Shown: positions 17,371 to 25,314 of the stretch, piece by piece
How the letters are laid out: each line of letters opens with the position of its first letter
Numbering within the stretch: position 1 is the first letter of the stretch
The notes under the pieces: model-generated
What the model was told of the DNA's origin: nothing
Databases searched by the model: none
The model's input: only the letters and a program-made list of their open reading frames with translations
Program-made: the position numbers and the translations under genes
DNA from: Chitinophaga nivalis
GTDB lineage: Bacteria; Bacteroidota; Bacteroidia; Chitinophagales; Chitinophagaceae
Assembly: GCF_025989125.1 (NCBI RefSeq)
Contig: NZ_JAPDNR010000001.1
Coordinates: 7,614,087 to 7,678,086 of the forward strand
Direction of reading: 5' to 3'
Length of the DNA: 64,000 nt

Positions 17371-19455
17371 TTAATTATGATTGTTTAAATGATAAAATGT
17401 CCAGGTAAGTGCTACGGAATACAACCTGCCGGGTAACGTGGAAATATGCTGCGGATCCGTATAATTAAACAGGTTTTCTATCGTGCCTTGTATGCGCAGC
17501 TGATTGCGGAACAATGATTTGGCTGCAGCCAGGTTCACCGTCGTATAGCCGGGAACAAACTCGCTTTTGGCATCGGGGGTATTATTCCCGTTGTCATCTG
17601 TAAAACCATATTTGCTGCGGTACAGTACCCGGGCATTGGCGTCGATACCTAGCCTGGACTGGATAAAGGACAGTTTCAGATTGGCAGTATGGTGTGAACG
17701 GTTAAACAGTCCAAAGTATTCCTTGCGTTCCATCGCACGGGTTTCTTTCGTTTTTTCGTCTACCGTATATACTTCTCCCTGTTTTACCTTGTCGAATAAT
17801 TCATTGTCGCGGGTACGCAGGTACTGATAGCCACCGGACAGCTGCCAGTTTTTAAATAACGTCTGGCTCAGCTCCGCTTCTGCGCCATAAGTCGTGATGC
17901 TTTTCACATTCACATAACTGAATACACGCTGTCCGTTGGTTTTCTCCGCAATAGCGCGGGTATCTATCAGGTTATTTACTTTATTATAAAAGAAATTCAC
18001 TTTGGCAGTGGTAGTCTGGAAGGGCTTCCCCTGTACACCCAGATTATAGGACCAGGAACTTTCTGCATCCAGGTCTTTTAATTGCTGCGGGTCAATGTTC
18101 AGTTGTTTGATTTCCCCTTTTGCCTGCATTTCTTTCAGGATATCCGCGGCCAGTTTGGTTCCCGCCACGGTATAGCCTACCGCGGCATTATTGAAGTGCA
18201 GGTATAACTGCCGGAAATCCGGCGCCCGGTAGCCACGGCCGGCGGATCCCAGTATCCGCCAGTTGGGCAGGAAATTATAGGATATGGATAATTTAGGACT
18301 AAACTGAGATGGATACTGATTATGGGTATCGAAACGGCCACCCAATAAAATATTCCATTTATCGCCGGGTTTCCAGTTTTCCTGCAGGAACAGGTAACCG
18401 GTATTAAAAGCCATTTTTTCATCATAGCGGGTAGCTTCCAGCGTTTCATGCACATAGCCTACGCCGGCAGTCAGCTGATGCTGCGGATGCAGCTGCCAGT
18501 CTGCCTGGTATTCCGGTTTCAGGTATTGCTGCGTGAAATAAGAAGCATCATACACACTTTGATCATGCTGATACAACATATCTTCTTTCGTCGCATAGCG
18601 CGAATAGTACAACCGCAGTATCTGGGAGAATTTTTTGTTGGGGGTATTCCGGATATGCAGGGATACATTCGCATCCTGCTCTTTTCCTTTATCATCTACC
18701 ATTCCTTTCGACTCGGAGAAAACACTGGTGTAACGCTGATCATATACCCGGCCGGAAAGAACGCTCTGCCACTTGTCTGACCAGTCCTGCTGCCAGCGCG
18801 ACTGTACCGTGAGTGCTTTAAAAGGAGATACAGTAGGCGTGGTGCTTTCCTTTACCAGGCTATACCCATCACTGTGATAATAATTGGCATTTAAAGAGAA
18901 CAACCCTTTATTAAAAGGTATTTTCGTACCCGCGTCGAGGTTATAGGTATTATTAGTACCATACCTGCCGGTTACACTGGTAACACCTTCTCTTTTTTTG
19001 GCAGAAGTAATAATATTAATAACACCTGCCATTGCATCGCTGCCATATAAAGAGGAAACGGGTCCTTTTATAATTTCTATCCGTTCTATATTACTTACTA
19101 CAATCCTCGACAGGTCGAGGGTGCCGGCAGTACGGCCAATCATCGGTTCGCCGTCCAGCAGAATCAGGGTATATTCTGCTTCCAGTCCCTGCATTTGTAT
19201 ACCCGTACCATGATTGGCAGTAACAAACAATCCGGTTTGTTCTGCCAGTACCTGCTGTAGCAGTACGGCACCCATAGACTGAATCTGTTCTTTTTTGATA
19301 ATGGTAACCGGTATAGGTACTTTATTTACCAGCTGTTCATTACGGGTAGCGGTCACCACTACTTCCTGTAATGCTTTGCTGCCGGTCGTATCGGATTGGG
19401 CAAACAAATCCCCTGCCCGCATTACACAGGTCAAAAGCAATAAATATTTATACAT
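17371..19455 (-). CDS. TonB-dependent outer-membrane receptor (haem/siderophore type, HmuR-like)
   Basis: This 694-residue receptor has a signal peptide ending in L-F-A-Q and the plug opening L-Q-E-V-V-V-T-A-T-R-N-E (residues about 29-40). Plug motifs I-L-L-D-G-E-P-M-I-G and I-E-I-I-K-G-P-V-S-S-L-Y-G-S-D-A are followed by a 22-strand-type barrel ending in an aromatic residue region. It lacks the N-terminal carboxypeptidase-like extension of SusC proteins, so it is a classical iron, haem or cobalamin type. The adjacent HmuY gene points to haem. It is the first gene of its operon. Confidence 0.93.
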   Translation of the reverse strand: MYKYLLLLTCVMRAGDLFAQSDTTGSKALQEVVVTATRNEQLVNKVPIPVTIIKKEQIQSMGAVLLQQVLAEQTGLFVTANHGTGIQMQGLEAEYTLILLDGEPMIGRTAGTLDLSRIVVSNIERIEIIKGPVSSLYGSDAMAGVINIITSAKKREGVTSVTGRYGTNNTYNLDAGTKIPFNKGLFSLNANYYHSDGYSLVKESTTPTVSPFKALTVQSRWQQDWSDKWQSVLSGRVYDQRYTSVFSESKGMVDDKGKEQDANVSLHIRNTPNKKFSQILRLYYSRYATKEDMLYQHDQSVYDASYFTQQYLKPEYQADWQLHPQHQLTAGVGYVHETLEATRYDEKMAFNTGYLFLQENWKPGDKWNILLGGRFDTHNQYPSQFSPKLSISYNFLPNWRILGSAGRGYRAPDFRQLYLHFNNAAVGYTVAGTKLAADILKEMQAKGEIKQLNIDPQQLKDLDAESSWSYNLGVQGKPFQTTTAKVNFFYNKVNNLIDTRAIAEKTNGQRVFSYVNVKSITTYGAEAELSQTLFKNWQLSGGYQYLRTRDNELFDKVKQGEVYTVDEKTKETRAMERKEYFGLFNRSHHTANLKLSFIQSRLGIDANARVLYRSKYGFTDDNGNNTPDAKSEFVPGYTTVNLAAAKSLFRNQLRIQGTIENLFNYTDPQHISTLPGRLYSVALTWTFYHLNNHN

Positions 19456-19816
19456 CTTATAGTAGTCTGAAATTGCGAGGGCAAAAGTACTGACTTGCTA
19501 AGTTGAAGACTTACGCAATAAGGAAAGTTATTTACGATATGCGGAAATTCATACTGCCGGACTGTAGCAGTAAAAATGCTTACTATAAAGCATCTGCAGT
19601 GCCCCCCTTCCCTGTTTCCCATCGATACAAAAAAAAATTTCCGGAGCGAGGGGTAAAAAAGTGAACCCCGTGTATATACTATTTAGCATCGATGTAGCAA
19701 CCAGCAATAAAAGTTTCTAACCCGCAATCCTCTCGGACTGCAGCCAGGATTTTTTTGCCTTGTAAAACCCAATCCATTCAAATTTTAATTCTATCACACT
19801 AAACAAAAACCATTTT
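19456..19816. other. 361-bp divergent intergenic region
   Basis: This region separates the haem operon (minus) from the Omp28 operon (plus). Besides the minus-strand -7 box at 19482-19489 it holds an A-rich run at 19628-19637. A weak 6-bp stem (AATCCT at 19726-19731 with AGGATT at 19746-19751) runs into a T-tract within the leader of the Omp28-like gene and could act as an attenuator. I see no gene. Confidence 0.5.
19482..19489 (-). promoter_or_regulatory. Putative -7 element for the haem uptake operon
   Basis: Reading the minus strand, TACTTTTG matches TAnnTTTG, 27 bp before the receptor start. No -33 TTG is found at 17-23 bp. Confidence 0.45.
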
Positions 19817-20755
19817 ATGCAACCCAAAATCATTCCTTATCTGTTTGGCGCCTGCTTCCTGTTCAGTATTTTCCTGACCAGTTCCTGTTCTAAAAAAGAT
19901 AACAACAACAATCCCACCAGTGGTGACACCACCCGGCCTGGTGGCGGTATAGAAAAAGGCGCGCCGGAAAAATACACCAAAAAAGCAGTGGTAGAAGAGT
20001 TTACCGGTACCTGGTGCGGATGGTGTCCCCGCATGCCTGTTTTGCTGGACAAACTGCATAGTAAGTACCCCAACCTGATTGTTACCGCTTTTCATGGTTC
20101 GGATGAATTTTCCATCACCAAAGATGTATTAAAGATAATATCCGATAAACTGGGCGTGCAGGGCTATCCTTCCAGTGTATTGGAAAGAACGGCTTTCATC
20201 GACTGGTATGATAAATCAGATAAAATCAATTTCAGGCAGGCCGATTCAACAGTGAACACCTTTTTTGCTAAACCTGCGGTACTGGGAGTTTCGCTCAATA
20301 CCGCTGCCAGCAATGGTAACCTGACCGTTACGCTTAAAGTAGGACTGGGACAAAACCTGTCTGTTTCCAAAGCAAAAATACTGGTGTATGTAGTAGAAGA
20401 TGGCCTGACCGGTGCTCCACAGGCGAATTATTATGCAGAAGCATCCGTAAAAGATGACTACAAAGATGATCCGGATTTAGGTTACCTGACCAAGTTACCT
20501 ACTAAAATCACCGGGTATGTATATAACCATGTTATCAGAAAAGTGCTGACAGATGCCAAAGGAGATGAATTACCAGCTGACTATAAAGTGAAAGGCGCTA
20601 TTTATACCAAACAATATACTGTAGACATCAGCAAATACCAGGCAGCCAAAACACATATTGTAGCCCTGGTATTTGGTCAGGATGATGAAGGAAAAATTAT
20701 AGAAAACTTCAACGCACAATCTGTACTCGCCGGTCAGTCTCAGTTATTTGATTGA
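19817..20755 (+). CDS. Omp28-related thioredoxin-fold lipoprotein
   Basis: This 312-residue lipoprotein has the lipobox L-T-S-S-C (Cys24) and an Asn-rich linker. A thioredoxin-like domain follows with the redox motif C-G-W-C at residues 67-70 in the context F-T-G-T-W-C-G-W-C-P-R, and the conserved cis-Pro region G-Y-P-S-S. The C-terminal half is a beta-rich Omp28-type domain. It is presumably exposed at the cell surface or in the periplasm and reduces or exchanges disulfides. It is the first gene of a three-gene unit with a TlpA-like protein and a DUF6029 barrel. Confidence 0.9.
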   Translation: MQPKIIPYLFGACFLFSIFLTSSCSKKDNNNNPTSGDTTRPGGGIEKGAPEKYTKKAVVEEFTGTWCGWCPRMPVLLDKLHSKYPNLIVTAFHGSDEFSITKDVLKIISDKLGVQGYPSSVLERTAFIDWYDKSDKINFRQADSTVNTFFAKPAVLGVSLNTAASNGNLTVTLKVGLGQNLSVSKAKILVYVVEDGLTGAPQANYYAEASVKDDYKDDPDLGYLTKLPTKITGYVYNHVIRKVLTDAKGDELPADYKVKGAIYTKQYTVDISKYQAAKTHIVALVFGQDDEGKIIENFNAQSVLAGQSQLFD

Positions 20756-20786
20756 TCCTGTATATAGTATTGCTGCCATCTTTTAC

Positions 20787-20837
20787 GCTCCGGCAGCCGG
20801 TATAGCCCGGACTCAGGCAACACATGACTGCCGGAGC
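20787..20837. repeat. Inverted repeat between the Omp28-like and TlpA-like genes
   Basis: Perfect 10-bp arms GCTCCGGCAG (20787-20796) and CTGCCGGAGC (20828-20837) flank 31 bp that themselves contain CCGG-N6-CCGG. There is no T-tract after it, so a processing or stabilising hairpin between the two cistrons is as likely as a terminator. Confidence 0.6.
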
Positions 20838-20861
20838 ATCTTATCGCCTTAAAACTGTCGT

Positions 20862-21389
20862 ATGAAATCAACTACCCGCCTGCTGAGGGCCGCTATCATT
20901 ACCCTGAGTTGCTGTATAGGAACCATCACCACGGTCATTGCACAGGATAACCGCAACAAATTACCCAACGTACAGGTCAAAGACCTGGAAGGTAAATTAG
21001 TGAATGTCACTACCTTCTCCAACAATCAGAAACCAACCATCATCAGCTTCTGGGCTACCTGGTGTAAGCCCTGTATTACCGAACTGGAGTCTATTGCCGA
21101 AAACTATGACGAATGGCAAAAAACAACCGGTATCAAAGTCATTGCTATTTCTATTGATGACGCCCGTACCAACGGCAGTGTAAAATCGATGGTCACCTCA
21201 CGGGGATGGACATACGAAATATACAATGACTACAACAAAGATCTTTGCCGTGCCCTGGGCATCGCCAATGTGCCCTATACCATTGTACTCGACGGAGAAG
21301 GCAAGATCGCAGAAAAACATTCCGGCTACAATCCGGGTGATGAATATCAGCTGCTGGAAAAGGTAAAAAAGCTTTCCCAGACAAAATAA
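20862..21389 (+). CDS. TlpA-family thiol-disulfide oxidoreductase
   Basis: This 175-residue periplasmic thioredoxin-like protein has a signal peptide ending V-I-A-Q. Its redox motif is C-K-P-C (Cys68, Cys71) in F-W-A-T-W-C-K-P-C, and the cis-Pro loop is N-V-P-Y-T. The length is that of a single thioredoxin domain. It probably reduces periplasmic or exported disulfides and may exchange electrons with the Omp28-like neighbour. It is preceded by a strong inverted repeat and followed after 66 bp by the DUF6029 gene. Confidence 0.93.
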   Translation: MKSTTRLLRAAIITLSCCIGTITTVIAQDNRNKLPNVQVKDLEGKLVNVTTFSNNQKPTIISFWATWCKPCITELESIAENYDEWQKTTGIKVIAISIDDARTNGSVKSMVTSRGWTYEIYNDYNKDLCRALGIANVPYTIVLDGEGKIAEKHSGYNPGDEYQLLEKVKKLSQTK

Positions 21390-21455
21390 ACCGAACCTGC
21401 TTCCGAAAAGCACTTTCAACCGTTCATCCTTTCACACTATCAGCTGGCAATTATT

Positions 21456-23057
21456 ATGAACAAAAGACTATTGACAATCCTGGCACTCACAGGTAGCAGC
21501 ATTACATTACACGCGCAGGAAATACCCGGCAAACTAAGCGGCGGACTGGAGTCGAACCATCAGTATTATGTGACCGACAATGCCACCGATGCCAAAGCAC
21601 CCACCGATAAGATAGGCAGTAACAGCTATTTCACCCTGAATTATACGCTGAAGAATTTTTATGCCGGCATTCAGCTGGAATCCTACCTGCCTGCACTGGT
21701 AGGATATCCCGATGGATTAAAAGGTACAAAACTCACCCATCGTTTTGCAGGATACCGGACAGACAAAATTGATATTACCGCCGGTAACTTCTACGAACAA
21801 TACGGCAATGGGCTGGTATTTCGTTCTTTTGAAGAAAGACAACTCGGTATCGATAATATCATGGATGGGGTGAATGTACATTTCACCCCGCTGAGCAGTA
21901 TTCGCTTTAAAGCTTCCTACGGACTGCAACGGGTGCTGATGGAAAATGGCGAAGGTACCGTACGGGGCGCCGACCTGGAACTCGATCTGCTGGACCTGTT
22001 GAAAGTTCGGCGCAAATGGGGCGTTACCATCGGCGGTAGTATTGTAAACCGTTTCCAGCAATATACTGGTGCAACAGATGATTTCCCTACCGCCGTCAAT
22101 GCCTACTCCGCGCGACTGGGACTAGACAATGCCCACTACCGGCTGCAGGTAGAATATGCCGGAAAAAGTGCAGATCCCAACCTGATCAACAAAGACATTT
22201 ACAAAAAAGGATCGGCCTTATATATCGGACAGTCCATCACCACCAACAAAGGGCTGGGCATTGACCTGGCTTTCCGCCGCCTGGAAAACATGGACTTCCG
22301 TTCCGACAGATCGAAAAAAGATAATATCGCTACCCTGAATTATCTGCCGGCACTGACCAAATTATATACTTATTCCCTGCCCAACCTGTATCCCTATGCG
22401 GCGCAAACGATGGGGGAAATAGGTGGTAAGGCAGATATCTATTATACTTTCCGAAAACATACCCCGCTGGGTGGCCGCTATGGGACCCGGCTTTCTCTGA
22501 CAGCTTCCCTCTATCGCGACCTGGATACTTTCCGCGTCAAATCCAAAGAGGGCTATACGTCCAGTTTCTGGCGCTTTGGTCCTACGGAATTATACCGCGA
22601 TGTAAATATCACAATGGAGAAAAGATGGACACCTATGGTGAAGACGATCTTCTCCTACATGAATCTTTTATACAATAAAGGATACCTGCTGGGGCCCGGC
22701 TATGGCATGGTACACGCCAATGCCGCCATTGCGGATGTGCTGCTGAATTTCGATAAGAAACATGCCCTGCGGGTAGAAGCACAGCACCTGTGGACGCCGG
22801 ATGATGAAAAGAACTGGGCGGCACTGTTGCTGGAATACAGCTGTGTACCCGGCTGGTCTTTTTTTGCAGGCGATATGCTCAACTACCAAACCAAAAGCAT
22901 ACACTATTACAACATCGGCGGCGCCTATGCCTACAAAGCAGCCCGTATATCCCTGAGCTACGGCCGGCAACGGGAAGGCTTACTGTGCGTGGGCGGCATC
23001 TGCAGAATTGTGCCGGCATACACCGGAGCAAGCTTATCATTTACCTATAATTTTTAA
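21456..23057 (+). CDS. DUF6029-family outer-membrane beta-barrel protein
   Basis: This 533-residue protein has a signal peptide ending in L-H-A-Q and alternating amphipathic strands throughout, rich in Tyr, Arg and Gly. It ends in S-L-S-F-T-Y-N-F, a terminal aromatic strand typical of barrel insertion. The family segment I-T-A-G-N-F-Y-E-Q-Y-G-N-G-L-V-F-R is near residue 107. The function is unknown. Its conserved neighbourhood of Omp28-like and TlpA-like thiol proteins suggests a protein-export or envelope disulfide role (inference). Confidence 0.82.
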   Translation: MNKRLLTILALTGSSITLHAQEIPGKLSGGLESNHQYYVTDNATDAKAPTDKIGSNSYFTLNYTLKNFYAGIQLESYLPALVGYPDGLKGTKLTHRFAGYRTDKIDITAGNFYEQYGNGLVFRSFEERQLGIDNIMDGVNVHFTPLSSIRFKASYGLQRVLMENGEGTVRGADLELDLLDLLKVRRKWGVTIGGSIVNRFQQYTGATDDFPTAVNAYSARLGLDNAHYRLQVEYAGKSADPNLINKDIYKKGSALYIGQSITTNKGLGIDLAFRRLENMDFRSDRSKKDNIATLNYLPALTKLYTYSLPNLYPYAAQTMGEIGGKADIYYTFRKHTPLGGRYGTRLSLTASLYRDLDTFRVKSKEGYTSSFWRFGPTELYRDVNITMEKRWTPMVKTIFSYMNLLYNKGYLLGPGYGMVHANAAIADVLLNFDKKHALRVEAQHLWTPDDEKNWAALLLEYSCVPGWSFFAGDMLNYQTKSIHYYNIGGAYAYKAARISLSYGRQREGLLCVGGICRIVPAYTGASLSFTYNF

Positions 23058-23154
23058 GACGCGGTTCAAAATCCAACAATTACGTGGTATGGTAACAGCG
23101 TATAGGCAAAGTAGTTAGCCAAACAGTGAACTCATGCTGTTACTATAAATTGAT

Positions 23155-23182
23155 ACCCCTGTATTTCTACAGGGGTTATTTT
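23155..23182 (+). terminator. Rho-independent terminator after the DUF6029 gene
   Basis: A 9-bp stem (ACCCCTGTA at 23155-23163, TACAGGGGT at 23168-23176) with loop TTTC is followed by TATTTT. It ends the Omp28/TlpA/DUF6029 unit about 100 bp downstream of the last stop. Confidence 0.75.
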
Positions 23183-23286
23183 CATAGTAGTGCCAGCTCT
23201 TTCACGCAGGACTGCTGCATTCAGGTGATTTTAATTCCCTATTAATTTTTTTGATTGTATATTAGGAGTGAATCAGCCATAAAGTA

Positions 23287-23871
23287 ATGGAGAATAATCC
23301 AATCAACGGGGATGCTGAACGTTGGCAAGCTTTCCGGACGGGTGATAAGGAAGCACTGGCATATCTTTTTAACACGTTTGTAGGCAGTCTTTATAATTAC
23401 GGATTTAAATTTACGCAGGATGAAGATTTGATTGAAGATGCTATACAGGACCTATTCATCCGTTTGTGGACAACCCGGGAAAAACTATCCGTTCCGGCCA
23501 GCGTCAGGAACTATCTTTTAAAAGCATTCCGCCACCTGCTTTTCAGAAAACTCTCGCAATCACAGAAAATTGCAGCGTATGATCCTGAACTATTCTTTCT
23601 GGAAGCAGCGCTTTCGGCTGAAGATCAGCATATCCAAACAGAACACCAGCAGATGGAAACAGCCCGATTGCAAAAAGCCATGCAGCAGCTGCCTCCGCGC
23701 CAGAAGGAAGCGGTCTACCTGCGTTTCTATGAAAATGCGTCCTACGAAGACATTGCCCGGATTATGGGCACTACGGTAAAGAATACCTATAAGCATGTAT
23801 TCCGGGCGTTAAGTCACCTGCGGGATACCCTTATTACCATACTCCTTTTATGTTTTTTAAAATTATTCTGA
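23287..23871 (+). CDS. ECF sigma factor (FecI-like, SusCD-associated)
   Basis: This 194-residue sigma-70 family protein has region 2 (A-L-A-Y-L-F-N-T-F-V, D-A-I-Q-D-L-F-I-R-L-W) and region 4 (L-P-P-R-Q-K-E-A-V-Y-L-R-F-Y-E-N-A-S-Y-E-D-I-A). Region 4 is followed by an uncommon hydrophobic C-terminal tail (about residues 181-194, T-L-I-T-I-L-L-L-C-F-L). It likely directs transcription of the receptor unit downstream once released by the FecR-like anti-sigma factor encoded next, 185 bp away. Confidence 0.94.
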   Translation: MENNPINGDAERWQAFRTGDKEALAYLFNTFVGSLYNYGFKFTQDEDLIEDAIQDLFIRLWTTREKLSVPASVRNYLLKAFRHLLFRKLSQSQKIAAYDPELFFLEAALSAEDQHIQTEHQQMETARLQKAMQQLPPRQKEAVYLRFYENASYEDIARIMGTTVKNTYKHVFRALSHLRDTLITILLLCFLKLF

Positions 23872-24056
23872 CAGACAAGTATATGTTGTTGTCACAAATA
23901 AAAAATTACATGGGGTAAAATGCACCATCGATGTATATTATATAGAGAACAAAACCTGTTAATACCACCGGCCCGGATGGCGGGCAGCGAGAATGATTTG
24001 GGGATGTTGGCTGCCCGGAGTATATTTATAGTCCCAGTTTCTCCTGAAATGATATT

Positions 24057-25079
24057 ATGACAGCGCAACGCACCTTCGCAGAATACCTTCGTTACGGCAC
24101 GAACGATTTCCTGGCAGATGCATATTTTCAGGAATGGGTCAGGTTCGAACAACCGGCTGTTGCCACTTTCTGGCAACAATTCCTGGAGCAGCATCCTGAA
24201 AAGGAAAAAGAAGTACAGGAAGCCGCAGCCCTGCTGCGCAAACTGCGCTTCAAAACCCATACACCCGACGAAACACGGGTACAGCATCTATGGCAGGCCA
24301 TAGATGCACAAACCCCACAGGTGCCTGTGCGCGCCATTTCTGTGCAGCTAAAACTCAAATGGCTACTGGTGGCTGCCAGTATTATACTGATCGTCACACT
24401 CGGTATCTGGCAATGGAGCAGAGAACAATATGTACACCTGGCCACTTTAAACAGCCAGATCTCTCACATAGTACTGCCCGATAATTCGGAAGTCATCCTG
24501 AACGCCAACTCTTCGATTAAATATGCCAAACACTTCGGGCTACACAATAAACGTGAATTGTGGATACAGGGAGAAGCCTTCTTTACCGTAAAACCGGCCC
24601 CCGATGCTGCCGCCTTCACCGTACATACCCCCGACCTGGATGTATTGGTAACCGGTACTGCCTTTAATGTATACACCCGTCATGAACAAACCCGGGTGGT
24701 ATTAAACCATGGTGGTGTAAATATCCGGTTCACGGAAACAACACGCCCGGTCAGCAAACTCCGGCCCGGTGAAATGCTGGCATACCATACCGGTGATGAT
24801 TCGTTGTTACAACAGGTAACAGATACCCTGCGTTATACCTCCTGGAAACAACAACGGTTTGTTTTTGTTAATACACCACTGCAGGAAGTAGCCCGCGTGA
24901 TAGAAGACTTTTATGGCTGCAAGGTTATCTTCAAAGATCCGGAACTGACCAGCTACAAAACCACTGCTGACATGGAAATACCCGATATCAGCACATTGAT
25001 CGGCATCCTGTCGAATGCACTCAATATTCACATCACCCAGGATGGCAACAATCTTATCCTGCAGAAAAAAAATACCTGA
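24057..25079 (+). CDS. FecR-family anti-sigma factor
   Basis: This 340-residue inner-membrane protein has a cytoplasmic N-terminal part that would bind the sigma factor, one transmembrane helix around residues 103-122 (W-L-L-V-A-A-S-I-I-L-I-V), and a periplasmic FecR domain. The FecR domain starts at V-L-P-D-N-S-E-V-I-L-N-A-N-S-S-I-K-Y, and a C-terminal DUF4974-type domain follows (about 268-336). It senses the N-terminal signalling domain of the receptor encoded next and controls the ECF sigma factor. Confidence 0.94.
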   Translation: MTAQRTFAEYLRYGTNDFLADAYFQEWVRFEQPAVATFWQQFLEQHPEKEKEVQEAAALLRKLRFKTHTPDETRVQHLWQAIDAQTPQVPVRAISVQLKLKWLLVAASIILIVTLGIWQWSREQYVHLATLNSQISHIVLPDNSEVILNANSSIKYAKHFGLHNKRELWIQGEAFFTVKPAPDAAAFTVHTPDLDVLVTGTAFNVYTRHEQTRVVLNHGGVNIRFTETTRPVSKLRPGEMLAYHTGDDSLLQQVTDTLRYTSWKQQRFVFVNTPLQEVARVIEDFYGCKVIFKDPELTSYKTTADMEIPDISTLIGILSNALNIHITQDGNNLILQKKNT

Positions 25080-25314
25080 TCCTATCCCCTGTTATCATCT
25101 ACCTACAGAACAAGATAAAATATTATAAACTTTTGTGAACATCCGATTTGGATAACTGCAGCAAGCTTTCTAAATTCGGTAACTGATCATATGCCATAAC
25201 AACAACCAAAACGGAGCGTAAATCGTAGACAGGATTTTTATTAAACCCAACCAACATGAACGGCATGCCGCACGTGCTTGTGTGCCCATCAACTAAATCG
25301 CGAAAAACCAACTT

